Positions 49,444 through 60,732 are shown, counted from the stretch's first letter. The stretch is 64,000 nt of DNA from Ascarosepion bandense (GCA_037127315.1 JBBBDQ010001154.1:62001-126000), one strand, 5' to 3'. The notes: generated by a model from the sequence alone, not told the origin. Made by a program: numbers and translations.

Positions 49444-50041
49444 TGTTACGTGTTAAGTGTAACAAAAGAAAAAATGATTGACCAAAACTCAGAGTGAAAT
49501 CACCGACAAATATTTAATTTACGATAAACACAAAATTATATATATATAGCGTTAAGATAGCAAAGAAGTTTAAGTGCTATACTTTTAAGAAAACCTCAAA
49601 TGTGTATATAAAGAATAATTATTAGTTTGGTCAATGAAAGAATCAAAAATATCTATTTACACTTTTTGTTCCATGAGGTTCTCGTTCAGGTTTTAGTTGG
49701 TTGGCAACCTTATTTTTAGAGATTCTTTCGACTGGATCCACAGACCCACGAATCGGGCCGGAGTCAATAATGTCGGCAAATCCTGTTAACAACTGCTCTC
49801 TTCCCAAAACCTATTTTTATAGGGGCTAACACCTAATTTGCATATTTCTAGAACATTTAGAATTCTCGATTTTACTGGAACATTCTGGCATCTTTCAAAA
49901 CGTTCTATTCCTAATTTCTCTATTTTTACGACTACTTCATGAATTAAAACTTTTCTGTAATAACAAGTAGGACTCAATAGAATCCCTTACAACTTTTTAG
50001 ACATTATTATTATTTTTATATATAAATGCATCCATGTAACA
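49444..50041. mobile_element. Solo LTR (598 bp) with 4-bp target duplication
   Basis: Starts TGTTACGTG and ends CATGTAACA, terminal inverted repeats with one mismatch in nine. It is flanked by ATAG at 49440-49443 and 50042-50045. Internal features include TATATATATAGCG (about 49538) and a more GC-rich block with CGAATCGGGCCGG (about 49749). There is no primer-binding site or polyprotein next to it, so it is a solo LTR left by LTR-LTR recombination. The superfamily (Ty3-like versus BEL) cannot be decided. Confidence 0.75.
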
Positions 50042-50184
50042 ATAGTCACATTTCAGCCGACAAGCTTTTTTAAAGGCTTATAGCAAATTCTTGCCCGAGA
50101 GAAGAGGAGGTTTTATTTACCATGAATTTGAACTCTGATCCCAGAATCCAATTTCTATGCTGATATCCATTAAAGCAACCACAC

Positions 50185-50575
50185 ATCCTTCATTCTTCTT
50201 CTATGTGCCTTGTCCTTTCAGGACATAAGCGATCATGGCCTTCCACATATCCATATCCCTGGTAGCTCTTAGCACGCTTTCTCCTTTTACACCACGCAAC
50301 CCCCACTCTGCCATCCACCTGCTCAGGTGGATCAAGTAAGTTACATACTGCTTTCCCCTGTCTCTTTCCCTCTATCAGGTCTGTGAGTATCAGATTCTCC
50401 AAGCTCTCTTTCCTCATTGCATATCTCAGGAACTTTGTCTTTTCCTGATGTTCAATATTAATTTCCTTTTTCATTTCCATCCTTTGCAAAACCTCATCAT
50501 TGCTCACATGCTTGATCCATGAAATCCACAGCATCATTTTGTAGATGCTTCAAGTTTTTCCTTCATCTTCGATCC
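50185..50575 (-). mobile_element. RTE-type LINE 3' end
   Basis: The minus strand reads MLWISWIKHVSNDEVLQRM, TKFLRYAMRKESLENLILTD, VCNLLDPPEQVDGRVG and VEGHDRLCPERTRHIEEE. It then continues to AGAAGAAGAATGAAGG. 5'-truncated near 50575. Confidence 0.85.
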
Positions 50576-51116
50576 TTCATTAGTTTAGCAGAAAATAATC
50601 CGTACTGATGTACGGATTATAACTAGTATGAACATATTTCACAAAATCATATTTTTATTAAGTTTTGTAAAAATGAAAACACTTTGATTCTATTAAAAAT
50701 TGTATCTGATGACATAGAAAATCAAATTTGATAAAGCTAAATGACCACACCTATTTAATTTGCTTAAGAGAAACAGTAATGTGCAGTTATAATAGATTGC
50801 AGTCACTTTTAATCAACTTATACGCATGACATGCACACATTATAACCCCCCCCCCCATCCCTTTGTAAGTTGAGTGTGCAAGGCTGAAAAAGTAAAACTC
50901 TTCCAGTTTTATCCCAGTTTTCAATGCAGGTATAAAAGGATAGATATATTGTGAGAACATTTTAGTTGATGGCTGAATAAGGAATTTTGTTTTAACATAA
51001 CTGAATCATTATTTTGATACCTAGATGGAGACAGTAAGAGAAAAATTGTTTAAAGAATGGTTGGCAATATTCAGGTCATTAGGTCAGAGGCCAGCAGTTT
51101 TTCTCCAATGGTTTTT

Positions 51117-51152
<36 letters not shown>

Positions 51153-51660
51153 TGGAAAACTTCAAGAGACATGACCTAGAGGACTATAGTGGTTAAAATA
51201 AGTCTACTTTTTTTTTTTTTTTAAGTATTGATAGTTCAATCTCTAGGTCTGGTTTAACAGAAGACTGCCAAAGAGAATAGATACAATGACTGTTGAAATG
51301 TGAATATATAACCAAGATGACCACTCTTAGAGGATCACTGTTATTGAATTGATATTTATAAACAACTTTAAATTATAAAAACTACCTGAAAATTTTATAA
51401 TAAGCAAATTATTCCAATCCATTTTAAACAATGTTTAGGATTGACTGATTTTGATAACAACAACTATGATTATAATGGACTTATTTCCATGTTGCTGCTT
51501 GCAAGGAACTGATGTAGAAGAAAAAAAAAAAAAGTCCAAAATGAAATTCTGTGTAATACAGTGATGAAGCGATGTAACCAAAACAAATTACAAACATTTT
51601 CATGAAACCTTTACGAACTTCTTGGTGGGCATATGAAAGGGGCACGCTGGGCATGTAAAA
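50576..51660. other. AT-rich stretch with A- and T-runs
   Basis: An A31 run lies at about 51119-51149 and a short inverted pair CCGTACTGATGTACGG at about 50600. No gene seen. Confidence 0.4.
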
Positions 51661-51664
51661 AGGT

Positions 51665-52310
51665 AGATGAAGAAAGGACAAATAAACTTAAAAAAAAAAA
51701 ATGTATGGTTATCAGCAAACAAAGGAGCTCAAAATGCCAATTACAGGTTGGGGATACTAAAATCAAGCAAATACAAAAATTTAAGTACTTGAAAAGTCTT
51801 CTAATGGAAGATGGAATGTGCAACACTGAGATCCAAAGGTGAATTGAAATGGTTAAGGACACATTCCAGAAGCTGAGCAGAGTATTAAGAGACAGGAAAA
51901 TTTCACTAGAAACAGAATATTGGATTGCTATGTGATGTCTGTTCTTCAATATGGCAGTGAATGCTGGACAATCTCATTAAAGATGAAGGAAAAACTTGAA
52001 GCAACTGAAATATGGTTCTACAGAAGGATGATGTAGATATTATGGATTGAGCATGTGAGAAATTATGAGGTTTTGAAAAGGATGTAAACGAAAAGGAAAT
52101 TAATACTGAACATCAGAGACAGCTGAAATCCTTGGGATATGTAATAAGGAAGGAAGGCTTGGAAAATCTGATACTCACAGGGCAGATAGAGAGAAAGAGA
52201 GACAGGGGAAAGCAGTGGATAACATATTTGAAGGACCTGAGCAAGTGGATGACACAGAAGGCTTTGAGTGGGAAAACAGGAGAAAGCGTGCTAAGGGCTA
52301 TTGGTTGATT
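51665..52310 (+). pseudogene. RTE-type LINE, RT end to C-terminus
   Basis: Starts inside the palm-to-thumb region: KKKCMVISKQRSSKCQLQVG, KYLKSLLMEDGMCNTEIQR and a TGA. Other frames continue with VLQYGSECWT, EIWFYRRM, GLENLILTGQIE and GLSKWMTQKALSGK. It ends without the natural 3' terminus, running into unrelated sequence at about 52310. Confidence 0.85.
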
Positions 52311-52394
52311 CCTAAAGCATTTACTACTGCATTTGCAGTCTTTAATTTAGCTTCTAATTTGATGTTCAAGTTTTTAATTCAAATCAAATTCCAG

Positions 52395-52447
52395 TATTAT
52401 CGGCTGTCTGGCTGTGCTGGAGCGAGGCAGATCTGTCTGCAGATGAC
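52395..52447 (+). other. Hammerhead ribozyme remnant
   Basis: Contains CAGATCTGTCTGCAGATGAC (52428-52447), the stem III and cleavage-site side of the modules at 53.5 and 53.9 kb. It is preceded by GCTGTGCTGGAGC (stem II) and GAGG in place of GAAA. The CUGANGA box is CTGTCTG. Inactive by sequence. Confidence 0.55.
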
Positions 52448-52461
52448 ATATATACATAAAA

Positions 52462-53040
52462 AATACAGGTTTTATTGAATAATATAGACAAGTTCTGTAT
52501 TTATTTTATGTAAGATCCGTTCGTATGATCTGATCAGCTTGATAGTGTTGTCATGGAAAGACGACAAGAAATCGCAATAATTGTTGATTTTTTTATCAGG
52601 TCTGAGCTTTCGGCTTACATAAGCCATTATCAAAGGATGAACATTTAATGTTCAGTGAACATAGAACATTTAAATTATTTTTAACAGAGTGGAGTTATAC
52701 AGAGAAAATTAGGTCCATTTTTTGTGTTGCACATGGCTGTAGGCCAAGAAGGAATGGTAGTAGTGGGTTTTTTGTTCAATTGAGTGTATAGTGGCATGAG
52801 GGATTGGTCTGGGAACTGCTGCTACTATGGTGTAGGGGGTAATAATTTAAATGTTCTATGTTCATCCTTTGATAATGGCTTATGTAAGCCAAAAGCTCAG
52901 ACCTGATAAAAAAAAATCAACAATTATTGCGATTTCTTGTCTTTCCATGACAACACTATCAAGCTAATCAGATCATACGAACGGATCTTACACAAAATAA
53001 ATAGACAGAACTTGTCTATATTATTCAATGAAACCTGTAT
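52462..53040. repeat. Large inverted repeat, about 200-bp arms
   Basis: Arm 52462-52680 and arm 52842-53040 are reverse complements with few differences. The left arm has an extra 19 bp (ACATTTAATGTTCAGTGA-like) near 52641-52659. The spacer is about 160 bp of non-repeated sequence. Each arm contains AGCCGAAAGCTCAGACCTGA-like and CAACAATTATTGCGATTTC. The arms lie between a hammerhead remnant and a (TA)n tract. Confidence 0.92.
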
Positions 53041-53067
53041 TAATGAAAAAATGCTGCCAAAATACAC

Positions 53068-53070
<3 letters not shown>

Positions 53071-53108
<38 letters not shown>
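53071..53108. repeat. (TA)n microsatellite
   Basis: TA run 30 bp outside the right arm of the inverted repeat. Confidence 0.96.
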
Positions 53109-53112
<4 letters not shown>

Positions 53113-53409
53113 CCCATCTATCATGAACAATGCAAGAACCAAAAAGTCAAATCTTGAAATGGTCAGTTCATAATAAGCAAATACACAATTGTTCAGTCCC
53201 AGACTCCAGTAAAAATGAGGATGGGGAAAAGTGTAATAAACATATTTAGGCTCAATATTTCCAACATTTTTACATGGATTTGCCTTCATGAAAATACTTA
53301 GAAGCCTGTGATTTAATAGACTTTGTTCTTATAGAAAAGCAAGTTGTAAACTAATTGACCATGGATAAGTTTCAAATGAAAGAACCTGGCAAAATAATAC
53401 TAAGCAAAA

Positions 53410-53410
53410 T

Positions 53411-53457
<47 letters not shown>

Positions 53458-53458
53458 G
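53410..53458. repeat. (TA)n(GA)n microsatellite
   Basis: TA run passing into a GA run. It directly precedes the first tRNA-like/hammerhead module. Confidence 0.96.
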
Positions 53459-53577
53459 TAGATAGAATCACCGACCAACGCCAATTTGGTCGGGTTTCAA
53501 TCCTGGGTTAAAAATAATCGGAGTCTAACCGTACTGACAAGCTGTGATACAATGAAACAGATCTGTCTGTGGATGAC
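53459..53577 (+). mobile_element. tRNA-like plus hammerhead composite, copy 1
   Basis: A diverged tRNA-like head (TAGATAGAATCACCGACCAA and box B-like GGGTTTCAATCC at 53492-53503) is followed by a spacer (CGGAGTCTAACCGTA) and a hammerhead-type core. CTGACAA (53534-53540, expected CUGANGA; G8 changed to A) is followed by the stem II arms GCTGT and ACAAT (weakened), GAAA (53554-53557) and the palindrome CAGATCTG as stem III. GTC then gives the predicted cleavage point after C53567. The core mutation predicts no self-cleavage. It shares order and sequence with copy 2. Confidence 0.68.
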
Positions 53578-53763
53578 TATTTACACTCACACCCTGATTG
53601 AGCACTCTGGAAGAATGGTAGACTTTGAAAAAACGGTAGCTACTCTGGCATGTACGCATCACTCATTCAATAATAATAATAATGAATTAGAGCACTCTGG
53701 CTATTGGGCATGTATAATGATAATGTATACGCTAAAAAGTCTGCCTTCTTCTACCATGTGCCC

Positions 53764-53890
53764 ATAGCCCAGAGGTAGAATCGCTGACTGACGCCAATTC
53801 GGTCGGGTTTCAATCCTGGTTTAAAAGCAATCGGAGTCTAACCGTACTGGTGAGCTGTGATACAGCGAAACATATCTGTCTGCTGATGAC
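53764..53890 (+). mobile_element. tRNA-like plus hammerhead composite, copy 2
   Basis: The box A-like TAGCCCAGAGGTAGAATCG (53765-53783) and box B-like GGGTTTCAATCC (53805-53816) form a Pol III promoter of tRNA type. The downstream hammerhead layout has CTGGTGA (53847-53853; A6 changed to G), a perfect 5-bp stem II GCTGT/ACAGC and GAAA (53867-53870). Then comes ACATATCTGTC with predicted cleavage after C53880, followed by (TA)n. The damaged core position differs from that of copy 1, so the ancestor probably had an intact core. Comparable architecture: Smalpha SINEs of schistosomes. Confidence 0.72.
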
Positions 53891-53912
53891 TATATATATA
53901 TATATATATATA
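53891..53912. repeat. (TA)n microsatellite
   Basis: TA run that starts immediately after the ribozyme module. Confidence 0.95.
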
Positions 53913-56640
53913 CACATGCATACATACATACAAGACAAAGAGAAAGCAACAGTAATAAAATAAAATGTCTACAGAAAGAACAGTGTAAACACACAAAAGG
54001 GATACAGTCAAGTGATTGTAGCATTCTGACTTCAAGACAAAAACAAAAATATGGCAATTATGCCCAAGAAGTCATAAAAAAATCTCAACATGCACCTGAT
54101 TTGTCTATAAATTTTGGGATGGGAGGTTTTTAGCAATTAATCCACTAGAGAATCAACACAAAATTCTTTGATAAGCCTAAATGATGTGCTTCATATCAGA
54201 TGATTTTTATCTAAGTGTAAGAAAAACTTTGGGTTTGGTAGGCATATTTTTATTGAACAGGCTCCTGCTACTTCGGAATTCCTTTTCAGCTTATTCAACC
54301 AAATATTATTATTCTCAGGATAAAACAGTAATTATATATTTTATAACAAAATCGTGTCACAGATTGTGAACTGTTTTTTTGAGATGCATATAAATCTAAA
54401 AATATACTCAATTCAATAAGTATTTGTAAATATATGATAAAGTCAATGCATATATATTGTAATGATGGCCTTATTGGCCTTTACATGAGCTCGTATGCCA
54501 AATAGGATTTTTAAGGTTACTAAAAAAAAAAAAAACTAAGGCTTTTAAATTAAATTAAAATTCAACCCATCAAGATGAAAGATATTATAGCAAGTGAATG
54601 TAACTTGGAAGAAACCCAATCACAATTTTATAAAATGTTTTCTCTCTCTATATAGAACCATATTTTTGCGGATAGAATTTAAAATTCACTTAAAGTAAAT
54701 TCAGTTTGCAAATGTAAGATGACCTCTGCCATTTTTGGGTTGTTTTTTTTTTTTCATTCTAACAGAGTTTAGATAGAAATCTGTGTCTTTTACTCTTTAA
54801 AATGTGACTTAGAGAATACTAGGAATTAAAAAATAATAACAGGAAAAACCTTTTTTTTTTTATATATACACAAACCAACCTTAAACATACCATAACCAAT
54901 AAATGTACAATATAATTGTAGTTAAAAAGAATTTATAAGCTTAGTCCCACGCATAAAGTTTAAAGAGGTTAATCATTGCAAATATGGTATTTTGTCTTAA
55001 GTTAAGCGTACCAAGGATTAGAGGTGGGGAAGAGACTTAGAGAGTGAAAAGAATCATTCATTTGAACAAAATGTTATGTTAAACAAACAAAAACACAACA
55101 TTTTAAAAGCAAAATGAATATTTGGAATTTTTGATTAATGTTCACCCCAAGGATGAAGTAGAGAACCTGAGGAAGTCTTTTAAAATTTTAAATTTTGTCA
55201 AGCAATTTGAATATATGATTGATGAAAAAAACAATTTTCTTCCATAGCGATTCAATTTATTAGCCGCATGGAAAAGAGGGAAAAATAATCACTTAAAGTA
55301 ATGATGGCCAATCTCAAAAAAAGATTAGTTAATAATAAATAAACAGATTTTATTTTTTCCTACAATTCAACATTTCGTAATTTTTTTTATTTTTATTTTA
55401 ATTTCCATTTCTTAAAAAAAAGAAAAAAAAGCTTTAACGGTTACACAATCAGAAACGAATGGTTATTTTTAAATGAACTCTAAAAATATGACTTAGTTTT
55501 TTACTTCTACACAGTAATTGTGTGGGAGAGAGACATCATCAAATGGAAGCAATAAGGAAGACGTTGCAGACAAGCCTTCTTAGGAGTTGATTAAAAGAAG
55601 AATCAACCAACATGCTTTTTGCCTTTAAGGAAAAGCGAAGACTTTCGAATTTATTTGTTAATTCTGATTTCTATTCACGTCTATGATTAAAAACAAAACA
55701 AAAAGAAAATAAAAAAAGAAGTCAAAAACAAAAGGTGGCATGTCTTTGAAAATTCGTGTCAAAAAGCAAATGAATGAGATTTACGTACTAAGGACAAACA
55801 AAAAAACAATCGAACATAAAAAAGACTCAAGTCGCTTATGATTTTACGGATCGCATGCTAAAATCATATATTTTACTAATATTTTTGGGAACCAGAGAAG
55901 GGTAAAAATTAAAAAAAAAAACGAATAAAATTTTAATTCAGATGTAAAAATACATTGTCTATTAAATTGAAAATTAAAGACTAGAGAATTAAAATAAAAT
56001 ACTAGGTAGGCAAAACACGTACATATGGCTTGGTTGGAAAGCATAGCCAAAAACGCCTGATTTTGTGTTTAAAGTTTACCGTGTCCTTTGCTGCCTCCTT
56101 TCATGGAATTAAAAAAAAAGACAAACTGTTTGGCCAAAAATCTCCAGGCGGCTATAAGAAAATCCCACCAAAAGTAATGAAGAATGGGTTCTAAAATCGA
56201 GTGGAGTAAACGTGACTAAAAAACTAAAAGATTAAGATGAGAACCCTACAAGTGGGGGGGGGGTGATTTCAGCTTTCATTATCATTCAAAATTTACTGTT
56301 TTGTAACTTGTTTATAGATTTCTAAATTTCCTAGTGTTGAAAGAACGAAAATAAATGCTATTAAGGTTTTTTTTTCAAAGAAAGTAATTTAGAATCTCTA
56401 TGAGGTCTGGTAGTGTAAAACAAAAAAAAAGAAAAAAACCTACTGATTATGGAATGAATTTACTACTAAAAGCCCACATAGTAGTAGTAATAAGAATAAA
56501 AACCGAAAAGACAGAATTTACACACAGGAAGAATGAAAAGCTGTTCACGGTTCTTTAATCAATCAGGGTTACCCTTTTTGTTTTAAAAAGAAGGGAGGCG
56601 GGAAAAAATGTTAGCTTTTTAATTCTTTAAGCACCAGGAA
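53913..56640. other. Transposon-poor AT-rich DNA, no gene seen
   Basis: No recognisable SINE, LINE or terminal-repeat element over more than 2.7 kb, unlike the rest of the window. It holds homopolymers and a G9 run near 56255. Possibly intron or flank of the gene suggested at 60.0 kb. Confidence 0.4.
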
Positions 56641-56703
56641 CGAAGACATCTGCGGACACACCTGTAACTGGAAAATTCTGCCAGTTTGTGACCCCTTTCT
56701 TAC

Positions 56704-56848
56704 CCACCCCTCAAGTGGAAGCACTCAGAACACGACGATCCTTTCAAATCTATCCAACAAGTGCAACAAGAAGGGAAATCCTTTCCAAAGTCTTTTTTGA
56801 GATTCTTCTTGCGACAGAGTCCAGAGAAACCCATCCACCCAACACTCC
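56704..56848 (-). CDS. Speculative Cys-rich internal exon
   Basis: On the minus strand an island of higher GC is open for about 48 codons. It contains GLCRKK, PSCCTCW and SSCSECFHL, seven Cys in all. It is bounded by a possible acceptor (CTAAAAAG before 56848) and a possible donor (GGTGG then GTAAGA, 56703 downward). The phase would fit the donor of the signal-peptide exon at 59986-60043. The acceptor tract is weak, the frame is short and no family is recognised, so this may be chance. Confidence 0.2.
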
Positions 56849-59800
56849 CTTTTTAGTTTAAAATATCAAATTAAAAGAAATCCGTGGGTAGCTTTATGTT
56901 GTTCCAGATTATGGAACAAACATTTTAAAATATTTTTCATTTTTGCTTTAATTAAGAATTAGACAGTGACGGCAAAAAGCACACTTAGTTTTTTTTTTTT
57001 TTAGCTTAGTACACATGTACCTGGATGATACTACGTACCAATTTTTTTTTGAAATCGTCTTTTCTTTCGTGGAAGATAAGAAAGGAAACTAAAATAGTTT
57101 TAAAAATATCAAGTATTTTAAAAGATCGTTCACAGATACATACAATAATGATTGTGATAAGAATACAATATTAGGACTGCTACTAGTAGCACTTGTTTTT
57201 GTGTGTGTGCAGAGGGAAATAAATTACATTTTCTCTTGTACGTTTATTCAAAAAAGTAAAAAAAAAGAACTGTTATGAGGAATTTTAGAAATTCCATAGA
57301 AATCACTTTAAAAATTCTAAAAAAGAAATTTAAAAAATAGATGAAGAGGTTTTAAAGATGTAAAATTGGCATATTTCTATTTTTTTTAAGAATTTTTCTC
57401 TAACACAGACTGTAAAAAATTAAAAATTCCAATCCGATTTTTGATTAAGATCGAGATTGAAGGAAACAAATAAAAACAACGAAACTCATTAAAAAAAAAT
57501 CCTTTTTGGTCATTACAACGATAATTCGACTTATTTTTTTACATTTCATTTTTCTCGCTAATAAAAGTAAAACATAATATTTTAAAATGGTTATGGGATA
57601 TCAGTTAACAGGATGGAGAGAGAAATAAGGTTTCATATTTTGAGGAAAAAAAAAAAATTTAATTCTGAATTACGTTCCCTCTCAAGCATGTGCGTGTGAG
57701 TCATTGTTGAGATAATTTCTTCACCTCGGGTTTAAAAAAAAAAATCATATTTTAAAGTCATTTGAACATTCAAAGTTTTTAATTGTCCATTTTTTTTTTT
57801 TTTTTTTTAGAAAAATGGAATTTTTTTTACCAAAGTAAGGTGAACATAATTTGCGATCATTATAAGGAAGAAAGCCTTTCTTAGAAGAAAGGCCAATGTT
57901 ACAATTTGAAGACGTCATTCACTTATTTTCACATGAAAATTAAAATGCCAGTACCTTTTTTTTTTTTTTAAGATGGTGTAGAAAATAAGAGTACGTACAG
58001 ACACTAATAATTGGAAGGAAATAATTTTTTAGATAGAAATTTTAACAAAACTAAAAATGAATGAATCAAGACGTTCGTTAAATGTTATTTCTTTGACACA
58101 GTATACAGAGCAGACTTCATCTCAAAGACAAACAACATTTTCAATGTTTTTGGAAAAAAAAGGTAAGTTTTAATTTTAATTAAAAAAAAAAGCAACAACA
58201 ATAAGCAAACATTTATTTTGATGGTGAGTCTGGTAGTGGTTATAGGATTTTTTTTTTTTTTTATTTAATTCAAAATTGCGTATTATGATTATTTGATAGT
58301 TTATTTTTTGGGGGGGGGGCAGACAATTTATTTCTAAAATTTACTTGTAATTTCGAAATAGAAACAATTTTAAAGATCAATTTATAAAGAAAAAACTTTT
58401 TTGTAGTTAAAAAAAATTTATTAATTGATAATTAAATTGGTATTTTTTAAAGGAGAATGTTTCAAATTTTTAGAAGTACTCTACTGTAGTTAAAAGAAAA
58501 AAAAATAAGAGTGCGTATAAATCACCGAAAATACTTTCGAGTTTCGTTCTTTAGGTCCTGATCGTATTTTTATTTTATTAGTTGTTTGTATTTAATTTAT
58601 TGTAATAAAAAAAAAAATTTCAGTTAAAAATTAAATGATTGGCGGAAGAAAGGTGTGAATTTGACAATCAGGGTTAGATTTTTTTCTTCATGTAAGGACA
58701 GACTTTTTAGTACTTTTCAAATTGAGAAAAAAATAATTCAGTTATTTTATTTTTAATTAATTTTTTTATGTTTAAGGTAGGTACTTGTAGAAATAAAAGC
58801 CAAAGCAAAACCTTAGATTTTTTTTATTTTTGTGTGAGTTAAAAAAAGGTGAAATAAAATTAAAAAGATTTTCTTGTAAAAAAAATAAGAACTTTTTTTA
58901 GTGAATATAAACTTTTATAAACTCAATTATTTTTTTTTAATTTCAGATATTTTTTTTTTTGATTTCTTAAAAGGAGGAAAATTTTCCTAAGGATTTTTAT
59001 GTCATTGAATAAATTTTACTTTTAATTAAAATGTTTTTTTTTAGACTATTTAATGACAAAGTAACAAAACAAAAAAAAACTTATGAAATTTTTGGTGTTT
59101 TAAAAACTGATAAATAAGCAGTCTTTTTTTTTTTAAATTATTATTTAATTAAACAAAAAAGTTGCCTAAGGAATTTTTTAGTTAATGAAAGAAAAACAAT
59201 TATTGTCGTTCTAACAGGTAAAAAAAAAATGATCCGGTTTTACAAATATATATTTTATTTTTTATAAAATTAATTTAAAAATAAAATATTTTAGATGATT
59301 CTGAGAATGAAGTCTAATAATTAATTCTCAACGTGTCCTTAAAGAAAAATATTTCTAATGTTTATTTAAAAAGAAAGAAAAAAAAGAAAGCGAATAAGAA
59401 AAATAATTTTTTTTTTTTTTTTGCCATTTTTTAAATTTTTTTTTACTTAGACCTGCCCAGGTAGACGGATCACCAGAATTTAACATAACGCATACGAATT
59501 ATTATTTTAATTAAATTTATATTAGTATATATAAGTTAGGTTAAAATTTTTAAGGTAAAAATTTTAAAATTAACATTTGCTAAGCAAAACTCAAGACCCG
59601 AAGAATACAACAACAAGAAATATGGAGAAAAGAATAAGCGAAAAATCTACAAAAAAATTAAAGAAAACAAACATGGATTTTTTTTAATCTCAAAAGAGTA
59701 ACGTTGAAATAATTCATAAAACTCATCTTTTTCTATATTCAATTCAATATTATCATAAAAATGTAAAAATAAGAATGGCTGCCTCTAGGGAAGAGGAGAA

Positions 59801-59980
59801 AAAGAAAAATATCAAAGTCGGTCACAAACTGGGGGATCAATTTTTAAGAATTTATATATAACAAAACGATCCCCGACTTTCCGACCACAAAACCCCCATC
59901 TGTAACATGGCAGATATAACGGGAGAGTGTCGTAAGTATGGCATTTAAAAATCCCTATATTTGTATATAGTTTTAATTTA
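56849..59980. other. Transposon-poor, homopolymer-rich AT DNA
   Basis: Very high A/T with many 8-14-nt A or T runs and a G10 run near 58309. No ORF, RNA gene or repeat family recognised. It could be intron 1 of the candidate gene at 60.0 kb. Confidence 0.4.
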
Positions 59981-59985
59981 CTTAC

Positions 59986-60043
59986 TGAATGCAAGGCAGA
60001 AGACGAAAAGAAGCATGGACATAAACCAGTGGCTACGGTACAT
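59986..60043 (-). CDS. Candidate first coding exon of a secreted protein
   Basis: On the minus strand an ATG at 60043 opens 19 codons. They read like a signal peptide: a short basic/aromatic start (MYRSHWF) and a hydrophobic core (MSMLLFVFCLAF). The frame then meets a strong donor, GTAAGTAAA, at 59985 downward (exon ends in phase 1). An in-frame TAA lies about 50 bases upstream, with no other ATG between. The Kozak context is poor (T at -3). The sequence upstream to about 60250 is markedly more GC-rich than its surroundings, as expected of a 5' UTR or promoter. Product unknown. No downstream exon is proven; a short-intron reading into 59903 and lower ends quickly in a stop. Confidence 0.4.
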
Positions 60044-60250
60044 CCAGGGAACTTGAAGATGCAAGCAGTGAGAGAGATAGGAGCCGATTTTTTACTCCTT
60101 CTCTCTCACATAAGCTGTCTTTTCCAACAACGTTCCTGCAACAGAGCTCAACAGCGGAGCAACTGTCATTCGAAGGGGAGCAGACAGTGTTCAACTCTGA
60201 CCTTTCAACTTGGGGAGTAATCATTATTTCCTTTCGAAACATACACAAAA
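60044..60250 (-). promoter_or_regulatory. Possible 5' UTR/promoter-proximal region
   Basis: A block of near-balanced base composition with CT-rich (TCTCTCTCAC) and mixed sequence upstream of the candidate ATG. No clear TATA box at a fixed distance. It ends where AT-rich DNA and a (TA)n tract begin. A minus-strand open frame of 83 codons crosses the block in another phase and ends at the ATG. Confidence 0.25.
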
Positions 60251-60295
60251 ATGTACATGCTATTTTTAGTGAATATGTAGGCATGCAATATTGTA

Positions 60296-60364
<69 letters not shown>
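60296..60364. repeat. (GT)n(TA)n microsatellite
   Basis: Short GT run then about 27 TA units. Confidence 0.97.
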
Positions 60365-60366
<2 letters not shown>

Positions 60367-60473
60367 ATTGTTTATTAATTAGTTTCTGGCCATAAGGTTA
60401 GACCAGTGCACATTTGTATTAAAAACAAACAAAACAAACGGTAAAACAATCAATTATTTGCAAATCCCTTGAA

Positions 60474-60530
60474 AACACCATTCATGATGGTAGAAACCTA
60501 GGTTGCGTAAATAACTCATTTACAAATGGA
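60474..60530 (+). mobile_element. Penelope-like 3' tail fragment ending in (TA)n
   Basis: CACCATTCATGATGG, TAGAAACCTAGGTTGC and ACAAATGGAA match the tail after the endonuclease relic at 18.6 kb. Here it runs straight into a 200-bp TA-rich array. Confidence 0.55.
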
Positions 60531-60692
60531 ATATATATATATATATATATGTTATATATATATATGTTATATATATGTATATTATATATATATATGTATA
60601 TTAGATATATATATATTAGATATATGTTATATATATATATATATATATATTTATATTATATATATATATATATTATATATATATATATATTA

Positions 60693-60732
<40 letters not shown>

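Noticed and set aside
59812..59994. 60-codon minus frame with WGFCGRKVGDRF
   Set aside because: Could join the signal exon only by an intron of about 80 bp, and the frame that fits the donor phase stops soon. The unspliced frame begins inside the other reading and has no motif.
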